Shown here: piece by piece, positions 49,794-59,250 of the stretch
Layout: each line of letters opens with the position of its first letter
Numbering within the stretch: position 1 is the first letter of the stretch
NCBI GenBank assembly: GCA_958295765.1
Contig: CATQHB010000002.1
Location: forward strand, 1,624,091 to 1,688,090
Reading direction: 5' to 3'
Source: an uncultured Dehalococcoidia bacterium
Lineage (GTDB): Bacteria; Chloroflexota; Dehalococcoidia; Lucifugimonadales; UBA3495
DNA length: 64,000 bases
The notes under the pieces: model-generated
Databases searched by the model: none
The model's input: the letters and a program-made list of their open reading frames with translations, nothing else
Told to the model about the DNA's origin: nothing
Translations under genes and position numbers: made by a program

Positions 49794-51479
49794 ATGGTAC
49801 AGAGCCAGACCAGCCCGGACATCATACTGCACAGTGGACGGGTGATTACCGTTGACCCCGCCGACTCAATTCAGCAAGCCATTGCTATCCGGGGCGACCG
49901 GATAACGGCGGTGGGCAGCGACGCAGCGGTAACGGCCCTGGCCGGGCCGGGGACGACTAGCCTTAACCTGCGGGGCCGCACGGTTATTCCCGGAATCGTG
50001 GACATTCACGCCCACCTGGATCGGGAGGGCCTGAAGTCCGTCTATCCGTCCCTGGCCGGGCTGCGCTCCATCCCGGAGATTCTGGCGCGGATTCGGGAAT
50101 TGGCCGCCGCCCAAGCCCCGGGGGAGTGGGTGGTAACTATGCCCATTGGCGACCCGCCCAACTATGCGGATTTGCCCCAGAACCTGGCCGAGGGCCGCTA
50201 CCCGAACCGCCAGGAACTGGACCGGGTTGCGCCCAACAACCCGGTTTACATCAAAGGCATCTGGACACCCTGGAACGTGCCGCCCTCCGTATCCATCGCC
50301 AACAGCGCCGCCCTGCAACTGGCCGGCGTGGGCCGGCACACCGCCGCGCCGGACTCCAGCGTTACCATTGAAAGGGATGAAAGCGGCGAACCTACCGGGG
50401 TTTTCGTTGACACCGGCCGCTACCCGTCGGTGGAGTTCACCCTGATGGCGGCCGTCCCCCGTTTCACCCCGGCCCAGCGGGTGGCGGCCCTGAAAGAGTC
50501 TATGCGCCTCTACAACTCGGTAGGCACTACCGGCGCCTATGAGGGGCACGGGGTCGCCCCGGAGGTGCTGCAAACCTACAAGGCGGTATGGGATGCCGGA
50601 GAAATGACGGTGCGGGCCAACCTGACCGTCAGCCCTAACTGGCGCTCAGTCAGCCACGCCGCCCGGGAAATGGAGAGTTGGGGTCATTCCGTCTCCGGGG
50701 CCGGCTTTGGCGACGGGATGCTGCGGGTCAGCGGCTGCTTTATCCAGTACGGCGGCAACCGCTACACCGCCCAGGCCCGCTCCGCCCAACTGCCCTATAC
50801 CGGCTGGGCCGGCTTTATCCAGAGCTATAACTCGCCGGCCCGATTTCGCCGGCTGGTTCGGTTGGCGGCCCAGCACAACTGGCGGGTCAATACCCTGGTG
50901 CGGGAAACGCTGGAGGAGGTGCTGGCGGTATTTGAGGAGGTTGACCGGGAGTTTCCCTTGAAAGGCCGCCGCTGGACCCTGGCCCACGTTTTGCACACCT
51001 CCGCCGCCCAACTGGAGCGCATCAGGAACCTGGGCCTGCTGGTGGAGACCATCCCCTTGACTGAACTCTGGCTGCGGGGCAGTCGTTACCTGGCCTCGCC
51101 CGGCCTGGCCGCCACCGCCGCCGCCCACCGGGATTACCTGGCGCAGGAAGTAGATTTCAGTTTTGGCACTGACAACAAGCCCTACAACCCCTTTGCCACC
51201 CTCTGGGCTGCCGTAGCGCGCCGGGAACGAACCAGCAGCGAGGTTCTTGGCCCAACGCAACGCCTGACCCGCCTGGAGGCGCTGCGGGCCTTCACCCGGG
51301 GCGGGGCCTACTTCTCCTTTGATGAAAGCCGCCTCGGTTCCCTGGAACCCGGCAAGCTGGCCGACCTGGCCGTCTTATCCGGGGATTTTGAGAATATGCC
51401 CGAGGACGACATACCGGAACTGCGCTCCCTGCTGACGCTGGTGGGCGGCAAAACGGTTTATCAAGCCGCCGACTTTTAA
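49794..51479 (+). CDS. YtcJ-like metal-dependent amidohydrolase
   Basis: A 561-residue amidohydrolase, paralogous to the one at 24280. PDIILHSGRVITVDP, the metal site DIHAHLD, LAHVLHTSA, FSFGTDNKPYNP (Asp) and GSLEPGKLADLAVLSGDF are visible. No signal peptide. ATG 49794 follows GGGAGG at nine bases. It lies between ring-cleavage dioxygenase and RidA genes, suggesting hydrolysis of an amide or imine in a catabolic route; the substrate is unknown. Confidence 0.87.
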   Translation: MVQSQTSPDIILHSGRVITVDPADSIQQAIAIRGDRITAVGSDAAVTALAGPGTTSLNLRGRTVIPGIVDIHAHLDREGLKSVYPSLAGLRSIPEILARIRELAAAQAPGEWVVTMPIGDPPNYADLPQNLAEGRYPNRQELDRVAPNNPVYIKGIWTPWNVPPSVSIANSAALQLAGVGRHTAAPDSSVTIERDESGEPTGVFVDTGRYPSVEFTLMAAVPRFTPAQRVAALKESMRLYNSVGTTGAYEGHGVAPEVLQTYKAVWDAGEMTVRANLTVSPNWRSVSHAAREMESWGHSVSGAGFGDGMLRVSGCFIQYGGNRYTAQARSAQLPYTGWAGFIQSYNSPARFRRLVRLAAQHNWRVNTLVRETLEEVLAVFEEVDREFPLKGRRWTLAHVLHTSAAQLERIRNLGLLVETIPLTELWLRGSRYLASPGLAATAAAHRDYLAQEVDFSFGTDNKPYNPFATLWAAVARRERTSSEVLGPTQRLTRLEALRAFTRGGAYFSFDESRLGSLEPGKLADLAVLSGDFENMPEDDIPELRSLLTLVGGKTVYQAADF

Positions 51480-51527
51480 GCCGGCGGCCCAACGTAGATT
51501 GACCGGCCGACTTGCCTTTAACCCACC

Positions 51528-51956
51528 CTAATCCACCACCGCAATGGCCGACAATTCGACTTTCAGCTTGGTATGGGCGGCCAGACGGGTAATCTCAATG
51601 GTTGCCGTTCCGGGCCGGTGGTTGCCAAAATACTCCCACCAGACTTCGTTAAGCTGGTCTTGCTCGTCGATGTTGGTCAGGTAGCGGGTCACCTGCACCA
51701 CGTCGCTGAAAGCGGCGCCGCAGGCATCCAGCCCGGCCTTCACGTTTTCCAGCGCCATGCGGGTCTGCGCCGCCACGTCCTCCGGTATATCATCGAACTC
51801 CGATTCGATATGGGGGTGGTTATGGTAAGTCTTGGCGGCGGTAACGCCGGCCAGGAAAAGCAGGGAACCCCCGGTAACCTTGATGCCCGGAGCGTAGGGC
51901 AGGTTCACCGAGGGATCCCGGTCGGCGGTATGGATGACTTCTATTCTCTTTGCCAA
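51528..51956 (-). CDS. RidA/YjgF-family protein
   Basis: A 142-residue RidA-family protein (enamine/imine deaminase fold). PYAPGIKVTGGSLLFLAGVTA opens it (two parts). ALENVKAGLDACGAAFSDVVQVTRYLTN carries the conserved Arg near residue 105, and ATIEITRLA supplies the C-terminal strand. TTG 51956 lies 8 bp after GGAGG; an in-frame TTG five codons earlier would place that site inside the gene. It is convergent with the amidohydrolase. Confidence 0.88.
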   Translation of the reverse strand: MAKRIEVIHTADRDPSVNLPYAPGIKVTGGSLLFLAGVTAAKTYHNHPHIESEFDDIPEDVAAQTRMALENVKAGLDACGAAFSDVVQVTRYLTNIDEQDQLNEVWWEYFGNHRPGTATIEITRLAAHTKLKVELSAIAVVD

Positions 51957-52097
51957 AGCAATGTCCTCCAAGGCGATAAATTATTGCCGGATAGCAGGGG
52001 GTATTATAACAAGGTTGGGCAAAGTCGGTTGACCGGGATACGGGAGCTTAAGTAAACTGCCCTGACCTCAAGCTATGTTGGCATTGCAGGGAAAAAG

Positions 52098-52829
52098 ATG
52101 ACCGACCCAATAACCAACGGCGGAAGTGGGCGAAATCTCAGAAACGGGCTTCTGATACTTGGCTTTGCGCTGTTCAGCGCAGCCGTCGCCGGAGTATGGC
52201 TGATAGTTTTCATTAAGGGGCTTTCCTTCGCCCTGTCCCAGATACCCAGCTTTCCGACTTTGAATTGGCTTGGCAAATCGGACACCGAGGATGTGTTAAG
52301 GGCCGTTTGGTATGCTACGCCGCCGACGGTGGCCTTTATCGCCACACTAATCGGCTACCATAAGTTTGGCCTGTTCCGGGAGGGAAAACCGCATCTGACC
52401 ATTGACTTGTCCGCTTCCAGCCGGACGGTAAGCGACGAGCATAATCATATCGGAGTAATAGCGCAGATTCACAACACCTCAAAAGTGGCGGTGCCGGTAT
52501 TCAACGTTGAATGGGAAATGGCGGTAGTTGCGCCCTACTCGGTCAGCGATATACTGGAAATGGATGAGGAATTTTCCACTTCTAATGCGGTTTCCAATGA
52601 TACTGACGACGATGAGTTTCCCTGGCGCTGGTTAAACGAGCCTTCAGTATTGCAATATGATATGCTTGTTGAGCCTAATGAAGTCGAACAGTTGACTTTT
52701 GACTTCGTTGTGCCGCGTATGATTGATACCGTGGTCATATCTCTATACGTGGAGAACGTATCCGGGGAAAGTAATGTTGACAAGCTGGGCTGGTATCGCC
52801 GCTTGTTCTATGACATCAACCGGTTATAA
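52098..52829 (+). CDS. Hypothetical two-TM membrane protein
   Basis: I do not recognise this 243-residue protein. Two hydrophobic segments (about 17-43 and 70-90) precede a ~150-residue domain beginning KPHLTIDLSASS. It has beta-rich alternating patterns such as VIAQIHNTSKVAVPVFNVEWEM and ends DTVVISLYVENVSG...YDINRL. It would be an inner-membrane protein. AT content is somewhat higher than the neighbours. A small-protein pair follows 28 bp later. Confidence 0.6.
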   Translation: MTDPITNGGSGRNLRNGLLILGFALFSAAVAGVWLIVFIKGLSFALSQIPSFPTLNWLGKSDTEDVLRAVWYATPPTVAFIATLIGYHKFGLFREGKPHLTIDLSASSRTVSDEHNHIGVIAQIHNTSKVAVPVFNVEWEMAVVAPYSVSDILEMDEEFSTSNAVSNDTDDDEFPWRWLNEPSVLQYDMLVEPNEVEQLTFDFVVPRMIDTVVISLYVENVSGESNVDKLGWYRRLFYDINRL

Positions 52830-52857
52830 AACGGCCGGCAGATTCGGAGGGCTGGAT

Positions 52858-53025
52858 ATGCTTGGGATATTCGGCAGAAAGAAACCCAAAAGAAAGCCAT
52901 CTTACGAGAGAGGCGGTTACTCTAAACCGACGCGGTTGCCCGGCGTTGCCAAGAAGTGGCAGCCCCCGGTGAAAGAGCCAGGGAAACCGGAGGCCCCGGT
53001 GTCCCGCAGCGATAACAGCGATTAG
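52858..53025 (+). CDS. Small basic Pro-rich protein, paralogue A (55 aa)
   Basis: A 55-residue protein starting MLGIFGRKKPKRKPSYERGG, with ATG 52858 seven bases after GGAGG. The central block YSKPTRLPGVAKKWQPPVKE and the tail PEAPVSRSDN are almost identical to a second ORF 37 bp downstream. It is rich in Lys, Pro and Arg with no membrane segment. I know no matching family. Duplication, the ribosome site and conservation between copies argue that it is real. Confidence 0.6.
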   Translation: MLGIFGRKKPKRKPSYERGGYSKPTRLPGVAKKWQPPVKEPGKPEAPVSRSDNSD

Positions 53026-53062
53026 AATAGTGAATATACTCCAGGGAACCGGAAGTTGAACC

Positions 53063-53227
53063 GTGAAAATAAAGGGTAAACCCTGGCTTGAGAAAGGCGG
53101 CTATCCCAAGCCGACCAAACTGCCCGGCGCCGCCAAGAAGTGGCAGCCGCCGGTGAAAGAGCCGGCAAAACCGGAGGCCCCGGTGTCCCGCAGCGATAAC
53201 CCGGACAATAACAACCCGGACAATTAA
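53063..53227 (+). CDS. Small basic Pro-rich protein, paralogue B (54 aa)
   Basis: A 54-residue protein starting at GTG 53063 with KIKGKPWLEKGGYPKPTKLP, then GAAKKWQPPVKEPAKPEAP and a DNPDNNNPDN tail. About 30 of 40 aligned residues match paralogue A. The ribosome site is weak (GGAAG). It lies 25 bp before an M24 peptidase gene and may be cotranscribed with it. Its function is unknown. Confidence 0.55.
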   Translation: MKIKGKPWLEKGGYPKPTKLPGAAKKWQPPVKEPAKPEAPVSRSDNPDNNNPDN

Positions 53228-53252
53228 CCGACCGGAGACAAGAGGAGTACCT

Positions 53253-54575
53253 GTGACGCAAATCAAGAGCTTCGGCACCATGAGCGTGGACTGGGAGGAA
53301 CGGGTAGATTATGAGCGGCTCCGCACCCAACGGCTGACCCGCATCAAGAGCCTGCTGAAAGAGTCGGAGTTGGGCGCCCTGCTCACCTTCGATATGAACA
53401 ACATTCGGTACTTGACCGCCACCATTATCGGCACCTGGGCGATGGACAAGCTGGTCCGGTTTTGCCTGCTGCCCCAGGACGATGAGCCGATTCTGTGGGA
53501 CTTTGGCTCGGCGGCCCGGCACCACCAGCTATATTGTCCCTGGCTGGGGGAGCGCTCCCGGGCCGGCATTTCCACCCTGCGCGGGGCTACTCCGCCCGAG
53601 GCCAACCTGGCCGAGGACGTGGCCCGGAAAATCCGCGTCGAACTGGAAATGCGGGGCCTGCAAAACGAACCTATCGGCGTGGACGTGGTGGAGCCGGTGG
53701 TGCTTTTCGCCTTGCAGCGGGAGGGCCTGAACGTGGTGGACGGCCAACAGCTGATGCTCCAGGCCCGCCGCATCAAAACCCAGGACGAAATTACCCTGCT
53801 CAACACCGCCTGCGCCATGGTGGACGCGGCCTACGACGTGCTGTACCAGGAACTGCGGGCCGGGGTGCGGGAAAACGACGGCGTCGCCCTGGTCAACAAG
53901 GTGTTATACGAACTGGGGTCGGAGTACGTGGAAGGGGTCAATGCCATCGGCGGCGAGCGTACCAGTCCCCACCCGCATCTCTTTTCCGACCGCATCCTGC
54001 GGCCCGGCGACCAGGTTTATTTTGACATCCTGCACAGCTATATGGGCTACCGCACCTGCTACTACCGAACCCTGGCAATCGGCAGCGCCTCCCAACCGCA
54101 GATTGACGCCTACAAGAAGTGCCGGGAGATTCTGGACGTTTCCATTGACGCGGTTAAGCCCGGCATTACCACCGCCGACATCGTTAAGCTGTGGCCCCGG
54201 GCCGATGAGTTCGGCTTTGCCAACGAGGAAGCGGCCTTTGCCTTGCAGTACGGCCACGGGGTGGGCCTGAACATCTGGGAAGCGCCCATATTCAGCCGGC
54301 TCTTTTCCCTGGAACATCCCCAGCCCATTGAGGAGGGCATGGTCTTTGCCCTGGAAACCTTCTGGCCGGCCTCCGACGGCTGGTCGGCGGCGCGCATTGA
54401 GGAAGAGGTGGTAGTAACCAAAGACGGGCCGCAGGTCATCACCCGTTTCCCGGCCGAGGAACTGATTGTCGCCGGGGTCAAATACTACGCGGCCACCGGC
54501 CCGCTGCCCACCACGCGGGACGCCCAATCCCACCGGAACAACCCGTTGCCGGCCGGCCACGCCCAGCCGCAATAG
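53253..54575 (+). CDS. M24-family (aminopeptidase P/creatinase-fold) protein
   Basis: A 440-residue pita-bread-fold protein. An N-terminal creatinase-like domain (LKESELGALLTFDMNNIRYL in part) precedes the catalytic domain. Of the five metal ligands, the first Asp (VYFDILHSY), the His (YGHGVGLNIWE) and two Glu (FALETFW, IEEEV) are present. The second Asp, normally in G-Y-x-x-D-x-x-R-T, is Cys here (GYRTCYYRT). It may therefore use a different metal arrangement or be a non-peptidase member such as a creatinase- or lyase-type enzyme. GTG 53253 follows AAGAGGAG. Confidence 0.85.
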   Translation: MTQIKSFGTMSVDWEERVDYERLRTQRLTRIKSLLKESELGALLTFDMNNIRYLTATIIGTWAMDKLVRFCLLPQDDEPILWDFGSAARHHQLYCPWLGERSRAGISTLRGATPPEANLAEDVARKIRVELEMRGLQNEPIGVDVVEPVVLFALQREGLNVVDGQQLMLQARRIKTQDEITLLNTACAMVDAAYDVLYQELRAGVRENDGVALVNKVLYELGSEYVEGVNAIGGERTSPHPHLFSDRILRPGDQVYFDILHSYMGYRTCYYRTLAIGSASQPQIDAYKKCREILDVSIDAVKPGITTADIVKLWPRADEFGFANEEAAFALQYGHGVGLNIWEAPIFSRLFSLEHPQPIEEGMVFALETFWPASDGWSAARIEEEVVVTKDGPQVITRFPAEELIVAGVKYYAATGPLPTTRDAQSHRNNPLPAGHAQPQ

Positions 54576-54664
54576 CTCCGGGCATACATTCACCCCGGCC
54601 CTCTCCCTACAGGAGAGACGCCGGGGTGAGAGAGTCAAGGCATAGACGCGGGATATACCGGCCC

Positions 54665-55615
54665 CTACGTCCCCTCCGGCGGGTCGGACATACCTTGCAG
54701 AATATCCTCCAGGGTTCGGTCCAGGGCCGGGTCCAGATTTACCGGCTCTACGTAGGGAATTACGTTATAGTCCGACCGAACTTGCTCAATGATGCGCTTG
54801 GCCTCGGCGTTGTTTTCCCCGATCCGGTCCAGGTTGGACTGCAACTCCCGGGACTCGGTCTCTCCCAAAGCCTGCAACTCGCTCAGGTCAATGTCCAGCT
54901 TGAACAGGGACTTGAGACGGCGCATTATGTCATAAAAAGAGCGGTGGTCGCGGAAAATGCCCAACTGCTCATTGTTGGAAACTACAAAGGGGTACATCGG
55001 GGCCATAGCGCCCAGCCGGAACATCTCCACTTCCGGGTACTCAAAATGGGCCAGGGAAACCATCGCCATACCGATAGTTGGCCCCCGGCGGCCCTCAATC
55101 CCCCGACTGGACATTATCAGCCCGTACCGCTCCAGGGTTTCTTTCATTTCCGGGCGGCTGTAAACGCAGTTAATCCGCCGTTCCAGCTCCGGCGGCGCCG
55201 GCCCGTTCACTCCCTCCACCGCCACGGTCTGCTTGACGCCCAGCTCCCGGACCGCCTGGAAAAAGCCGGCGCCGTACAGGTCAATGCGGCTCCAGGGTTC
55301 CTCGCCCAGGAAAATAATCAAGCCGTTCCCGGCATCGTAAAAGTCGTTCTCCCGCGCCATGGGGCTGGCCGGCAGCCCGTCCTGAAAGGCGGCGGCGGGG
55401 CGAAAAGTGTCATGGGTTCCCGCCACCTGAAAGGGATAGCAAAGGGTGGATACCTGGTCGCCCAACTGCCCGATTTTCCGCGCGCCCAGCTTTTCAATCA
55501 AGTAGCGGGGCAAGCCGCTGGAAATTCGGCCCCCGTTGGACCACTGGCGCCGCCAGCCGGCCACCATAAACTCGGCGGCCGGTTTCTCATGGAGGACTAA
55601 CAGTTCATCGGCCAT
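54665..55615 (-). CDS. PAC2-family protein
   Basis: A 316-residue PAC2 (proteasome assembly chaperone 2-like) protein. The start FMVAGWRRQWSNGGRISSGL, LIIFLGEEPWSRIDLYGAGF (about 98-117) and the block LIMSSRGIEGRRGPTIGMAM resemble bacterial PAC2 proteins of Actinobacteria and Chloroflexota, whose role is unclear. A predicted helical C-terminus (ELQALGETESRELQSNLDRI) follows. No proteasome genes are in the window. Confidence 0.75.
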   Translation of the reverse strand: MADELLVLHEKPAAEFMVAGWRRQWSNGGRISSGLPRYLIEKLGARKIGQLGDQVSTLCYPFQVAGTHDTFRPAAAFQDGLPASPMARENDFYDAGNGLIIFLGEEPWSRIDLYGAGFFQAVRELGVKQTVAVEGVNGPAPPELERRINCVYSRPEMKETLERYGLIMSSRGIEGRRGPTIGMAMVSLAHFEYPEVEMFRLGAMAPMYPFVVSNNEQLGIFRDHRSFYDIMRRLKSLFKLDIDLSELQALGETESRELQSNLDRIGENNAEAKRIIEQVRSDYNVIPYVEPVNLDPALDRTLEDILQGMSDPPEGT

Positions 55616-55764
55616 TATATACTCCTCCCGGTGATTCTACGTTAAAACAATGGCCGGCCTGACCCGGCCTTAATCGCAACCGTACTCCCTATTATAACAG
55701 GATGAGAAACAGCAGGCAGGTTAAGACAGACCGGGTAATCGCAGGATATTATGACAACCCGGAC

Positions 55765-56090
55765 AACCGTCGTTCCGGCGAAAGCCGGAATCCAGGAAAT
55801 CCTACCGGAAAAGAACGAGCCGGCTACTGAGGGTTCTGGATTCCGGCTTTCGCCGGAACGACGGTTGCTTGGGTTGCCCTGGTTAAGGTGAGATTGTCCT
55901 GTCAAACCGGGCAATCGCACCTTAATACTAAACGAACAATAACCAGGGGCAAGGATTTTCGGAATTATTATCGGCGTAGGGGCGGGTTTATAACCCGCCC
56001 TGGCTCAAGCACCGCAACCGGCATTTCCTGACCGTTAAACGCCGGGCCGGTTACAAACCCGCCCCTACGCCTATGCTAATACAAACACCC
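55765..56090. repeat. Family C inverted repeat and MITE-like element
   Basis: The family C element lies at 55765-55866, with CCGTCGTTCCGGC arms. GGGCGGGTT palindromes lie near 55978 and 56048, with TAATACAAACACCCATTGAA as a degraded outer arm. The 55616-56109 gap shows nothing else. Confidence 0.78.
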
Positions 56091-56109
56091 ATTGAAAACG
56101 GCCTAAACG

Positions 56110-57717
56110 CTAATGCCCCTGCAAAATCAAATCGGCCACCCGCTCGGCCAGCATTATCACCGCCGGGTTGATGGGGGCGCGTACCAGGTCGGGCATTATG
56201 GCGGCGTCCACCACCCGCAAGCCCTCCAACCCGTACACCGCGCCGTACTGGTTGACTACCGCCAGGGGGTCGCCAGACGGCCCCATCTTGCAGGTGCCGG
56301 AGATGTGGGAGTAAGTGGTCGCCTCCCGCCGCAGCCACCGGTCAAGGTCGTTCTCACTAGCCAGGTCGTCGTCGGTAGGGTCAATGCGCTCCCCCAGCAA
56401 ATCCGACAACTCCGGCCGCCGGGCCAAGTCCAAAGCCAGGTCGATGCCGGCCCGGAGCCGTTCCCGGTCAAAGGATTCGGCCAGGTAGTTGTAATGGAGC
56501 CGGGGCTGTATCCGGTAGTCGGCGGAGGCGAGGGTCAGTTCCCCGGCGCTTACCGGCAGCAACAGGGCAATCATCATTTCCACGTACCGCCGGACGGTTG
56601 CGGCATCGCTATCCGGGGGTTGGGCCGCCGAACCCTTGACCCGCGCCGGCACAAAGGAGGCCAGGCTGATCCCCAAATCGTTGCGCCGGTCAGACCCCGG
56701 GGAGGTCAGGCGCAGGGCCGCGCCGCCGGGGGCCGCCCTGGTTTGGGGCGGGTAACCGTCCCGGATGTTCCAGGTAAGGTACACCTTGGGGTGGTCTTTC
56801 AGGTTTTGGCCCACGCCGGGGGTGTCCCGGACTACCGGGATGCCTAAGGCTTGCAGTTGTTCCGCCGGGCCGACGCCGGACAGCAGCAGCAGGTGGGGAG
56901 AGCCTACGGCGCCGGCGCTGAGGATTATCCGCTCCGCCTCGACGGAAAGGGTTTCACCCCCGCTTGCTACCAGCAGGCCCACCGCCCGCCGGCCGTCAAA
57001 CAGAATCCGCTGCGCCTGGCAGTTGGGCCGGATGGTCAGGTTCAGGCGGTGGCGGGCCTGGCTCAAATAGCCCAGGGCGGCGCTGAACCGCACCCCGTTA
57101 TGATTGTTGGTGATGCCGGGGCCGACACCGCCGGAATCCGGGTGGTTATGGTCATCCGTCTCATCGTACCCGCTGGCCCGGCAGGCGTCGAAAAAGGCCC
57201 GCTGAGTCGGATGCCAACTCTCCGGGTTGGAGTGGTGGACAAAAATAGGCCCTTCCTGCCCGTGGTAATCGTCGTGCCGGTCTAAGTCGGTTTCAATGCG
57301 CCGAAAAAAGGGCAGAACCTTGGCATAGCTCCACTCGTCGTTCCCCCGCTCGGCCCAGGCGTCGAAGTCCTCGGGCACGCCCCGGTAAAAGGCCGACGAG
57401 TTAATCGCGCTGGAACCGCCGGTTACCTTGCCCCGAGGCACCAGCATCGGCGGCGCCTGGTCCGTGGCAGTGGCGGTGAACTGCCAGTTATGCCCGCTCT
57501 CGGTGAGCGCTGCCGGGTGGCCGCTGGCGGTGCGGGCAGTCGGTGGCTGGGGGGCGGCGCTGAACCCGTACTTCAGTTCATCCGGGAGCCGGTCAAACCC
57601 CGGGTAATCCGGCCCGGCCTCCAGCAGCAGCACCGAGCGGCCGGCGTCCTCAGACAACCGGGCGGCCAACACCGCCCCGGCCGAACCGGCCCCAACTATA
57701 ACCACATCGTACTTCAT
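56110..57717 (-). CDS. GMC-family FAD oxidoreductase
   Basis: A 535-residue glucose-methanol-choline oxidoreductase. The FAD-binding loop [18 protein letters not shown] opens the protein. PRGKVTGGSSAINSSAFYRG is the GMC signature 1 region, and VILSAGAVGSPHLLLLSGVGP (reads IILSAGAVGS here) is signature 2. The C-terminus has HISGTCKMG and INPAVIMLAER, holding the catalytic His/Asn region. It oxidises an alcohol such as choline or a longer alcohol. A paralogue begins at 62934. Choline oxidation would link to the betaine transporter, but the substrate is not determined. Confidence 0.92.
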   Translation of the reverse strand: MKYDVVIVGAGSAGAVLAARLSEDAGRSVLLLEAGPDYPGFDRLPDELKYGFSAAPQPPTARTASGHPAALTESGHNWQFTATATDQAPPMLVPRGKVTGGSSAINSSAFYRGVPEDFDAWAERGNDEWSYAKVLPFFRRIETDLDRHDDYHGQEGPIFVHHSNPESWHPTQRAFFDACRASGYDETDDHNHPDSGGVGPGITNNHNGVRFSAALGYLSQARHRLNLTIRPNCQAQRILFDGRRAVGLLVASGGETLSVEAERIILSAGAVGSPHLLLLSGVGPAEQLQALGIPVVRDTPGVGQNLKDHPKVYLTWNIRDGYPPQTRAAPGGAALRLTSPGSDRRNDLGISLASFVPARVKGSAAQPPDSDAATVRRYVEMMIALLLPVSAGELTLASADYRIQPRLHYNYLAESFDRERLRAGIDLALDLARRPELSDLLGERIDPTDDDLASENDLDRWLRREATTYSHISGTCKMGPSGDPLAVVNQYGAVYGLEGLRVVDAAIMPDLVRAPINPAVIMLAERVADLILQGH

Positions 57718-57873
57718 AACGCCCTGCCTTGAACTTCAACGACCCAACTTCAGCCGCCGTCTATGACCGGCATTTTCACCACTGCTGCATAGAGCGCACA
57801 AAGCAACGCAGAGAATCGCGCCCTCTGCGTTGCCCGGTGTCTCCGGGGTGAGAAACTGAACTGCCCGGTCGGG

Positions 57874-58794
57874 CTAATCGTCGGCGGGAACCGGTTCGGC
57901 CAGCCGGTTGTCCACCAACTCGGCGCTGCACGCGGCGCCGTCCAGCAGACCCCACCGCACCATCCAGTGATAGGTGTCCTCGACTATTTCGTCCGAGTAG
58001 GGCGTGTTATAGGAGTAGCGGATGCGGGACAGGTGAAAGTCCTCCGGGGTGATGCTGCCGTACTTGGCCGCCACTGAGGCAAACCGGGGTTCGTCGATGA
58101 GGTAATGGAGATACTGCCGCTTGTCGGCGTTAATCAGATCAACGGCTTTAACTACCGCCCGGTTGATGGCGGCAAAAGTCGCCTCGTCCATATTGTCGCT
58201 GGCGTTCTCCGCCCCCAGGTAGTGGCCCTCGCAGACCGGACGGCAGCCCAGCTTTTCCGCCAGGGTAATCCAGGGTTCCATCAAGGCGGCGGCCTCTACG
58301 TCCCCGTTCATCAACGCCTCAAACCGGAACTGCGGCGAACCATAGTGAACCAACTTCAGCTTTTCCTCGGGCAGGTAGCCGGACAGCAACCGCAACGCGA
58401 CGTAGTGGGAACCGGCGTGAAACTGCACTGCGATGGGTTTGTTCCCCAGGGTGCCGGGGTAGTAGTGGGGAGAATCGGGACGCACCAGGATGGCTTGACT
58501 GGCGACGGCGGAACGCAGGGCGATAATCCGAGCGCCCTGTTTGCTTTCGTAGGCCCGACGGACCTGACCCTCCTCTCAAGCCCGGTAGATGGATACTTTG
58601 GCGTCCTCAAAGGCAACGTGGCCCAGAATCGGGTTGACCTCTTCCGGGTTCTCGGTATGCGCCACCTGACCGCTGCTGACGGCGGTAACGAACTCCATCT
58701 CAATGCCTTCCGCCTCAAACAATCCCTCATCCCGGGCCACCAGCCAGGGCAGGCTGAAAATGGCGCCGTTGATTTCGCTTACTACCTTCTTCAT
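57874..58794 (-). CDS. NMT1/THI5-like binding protein with in-frame TGA (predicted selenoprotein)
   Basis: Read through one TGA, this is a 306-residue periplasmic-binding-fold protein of the NMT1/THI5/TauA type. It begins at ATG 58794 with INGAIFSLPWLVARDEGLF. The TGA at 58578-58576 is codon 73 in SIYRA-U-EEGQVRRAYES. After it the frame continues intact through VRPDSPHYYPGTLGNKPIAV, EAAALMEPWITLAEKLGC and RQYLHYLID to 57874. No signal peptide, so it may be a cytoplasmic ligand-binding or enzymatic protein. A compact hairpin with a GUC loop starts 10 nt after the TGA. The alternatives are a nonsense mutation or sequencing error. From memory, relatives have Cys at this site; that needs checking. 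Confidence 0.75.
58551..58565 (-). promoter_or_regulatory. Candidate bacterial SECIS in the NMT1-like gene
   Basis: AGGUCC-GUC-GGGCCU is a 6-bp stem (one G-U) with a three-base loop starting GU. The loop G is 17 nt past the UGA. This fits the published bacterial SECIS outline (loop G in the first positions, short apical loop, about 16-37 nt spacing). Confidence 0.6.
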
Positions 58795-58909
58795 CGTTGC
58801 CGCCCCCTTTACGCAAGGTTCGTTGCCAGAATTATTTGCCGGAATTATTGGTATCCGGGATTAGTCTAACAAAGCCGGCGCGCCGCGTCTATCGGCTGAC
58901 GGTTTTGGT

Positions 58910-59100
58910 ATTCTCAACCCTTGCCGGTGTCAACATCAGGGTAGGGGCGGGTTACAAACCCGCCCGACGTTTAGGGGCAAAGACCGCCCGGTAAACCGGT
59001 GTACCATAGCCGACCCATTCCTGCGCCTCAGCCAGGGCGGGTTACAAACCCGCCCCTACCAGACGAATCCCGTAAGGGCGGTTCGCGAACCGCCCCTACG
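58910..59100. repeat. MITE-like composite element
   Basis: The GGTATTCTCAACCCTTGCCG arm, two GGGCGGGTTACAAACCCGCCC palindromes (58942, 59036) and a third variant (GGGCGGTTCGCGAACCGCCC, 59075). The inner segment is homologous to the 49418 element. It lies in the divergent gap between the NMT1-like and TPP genes. Confidence 0.8.
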
Positions 59101-59250
59101 GTGCCTATGACTTGAGACCCCACCGCCAACCGTCTCTCAACTTGACGCTGTATCGCTGCCCCGGCTACAATCGCCGATGTTACCAACTATCAACCAACAC
59201 CGACGTGACCAACTACCAACCAACTACCAGTTGCAAGGGGAAGTGAAAGA

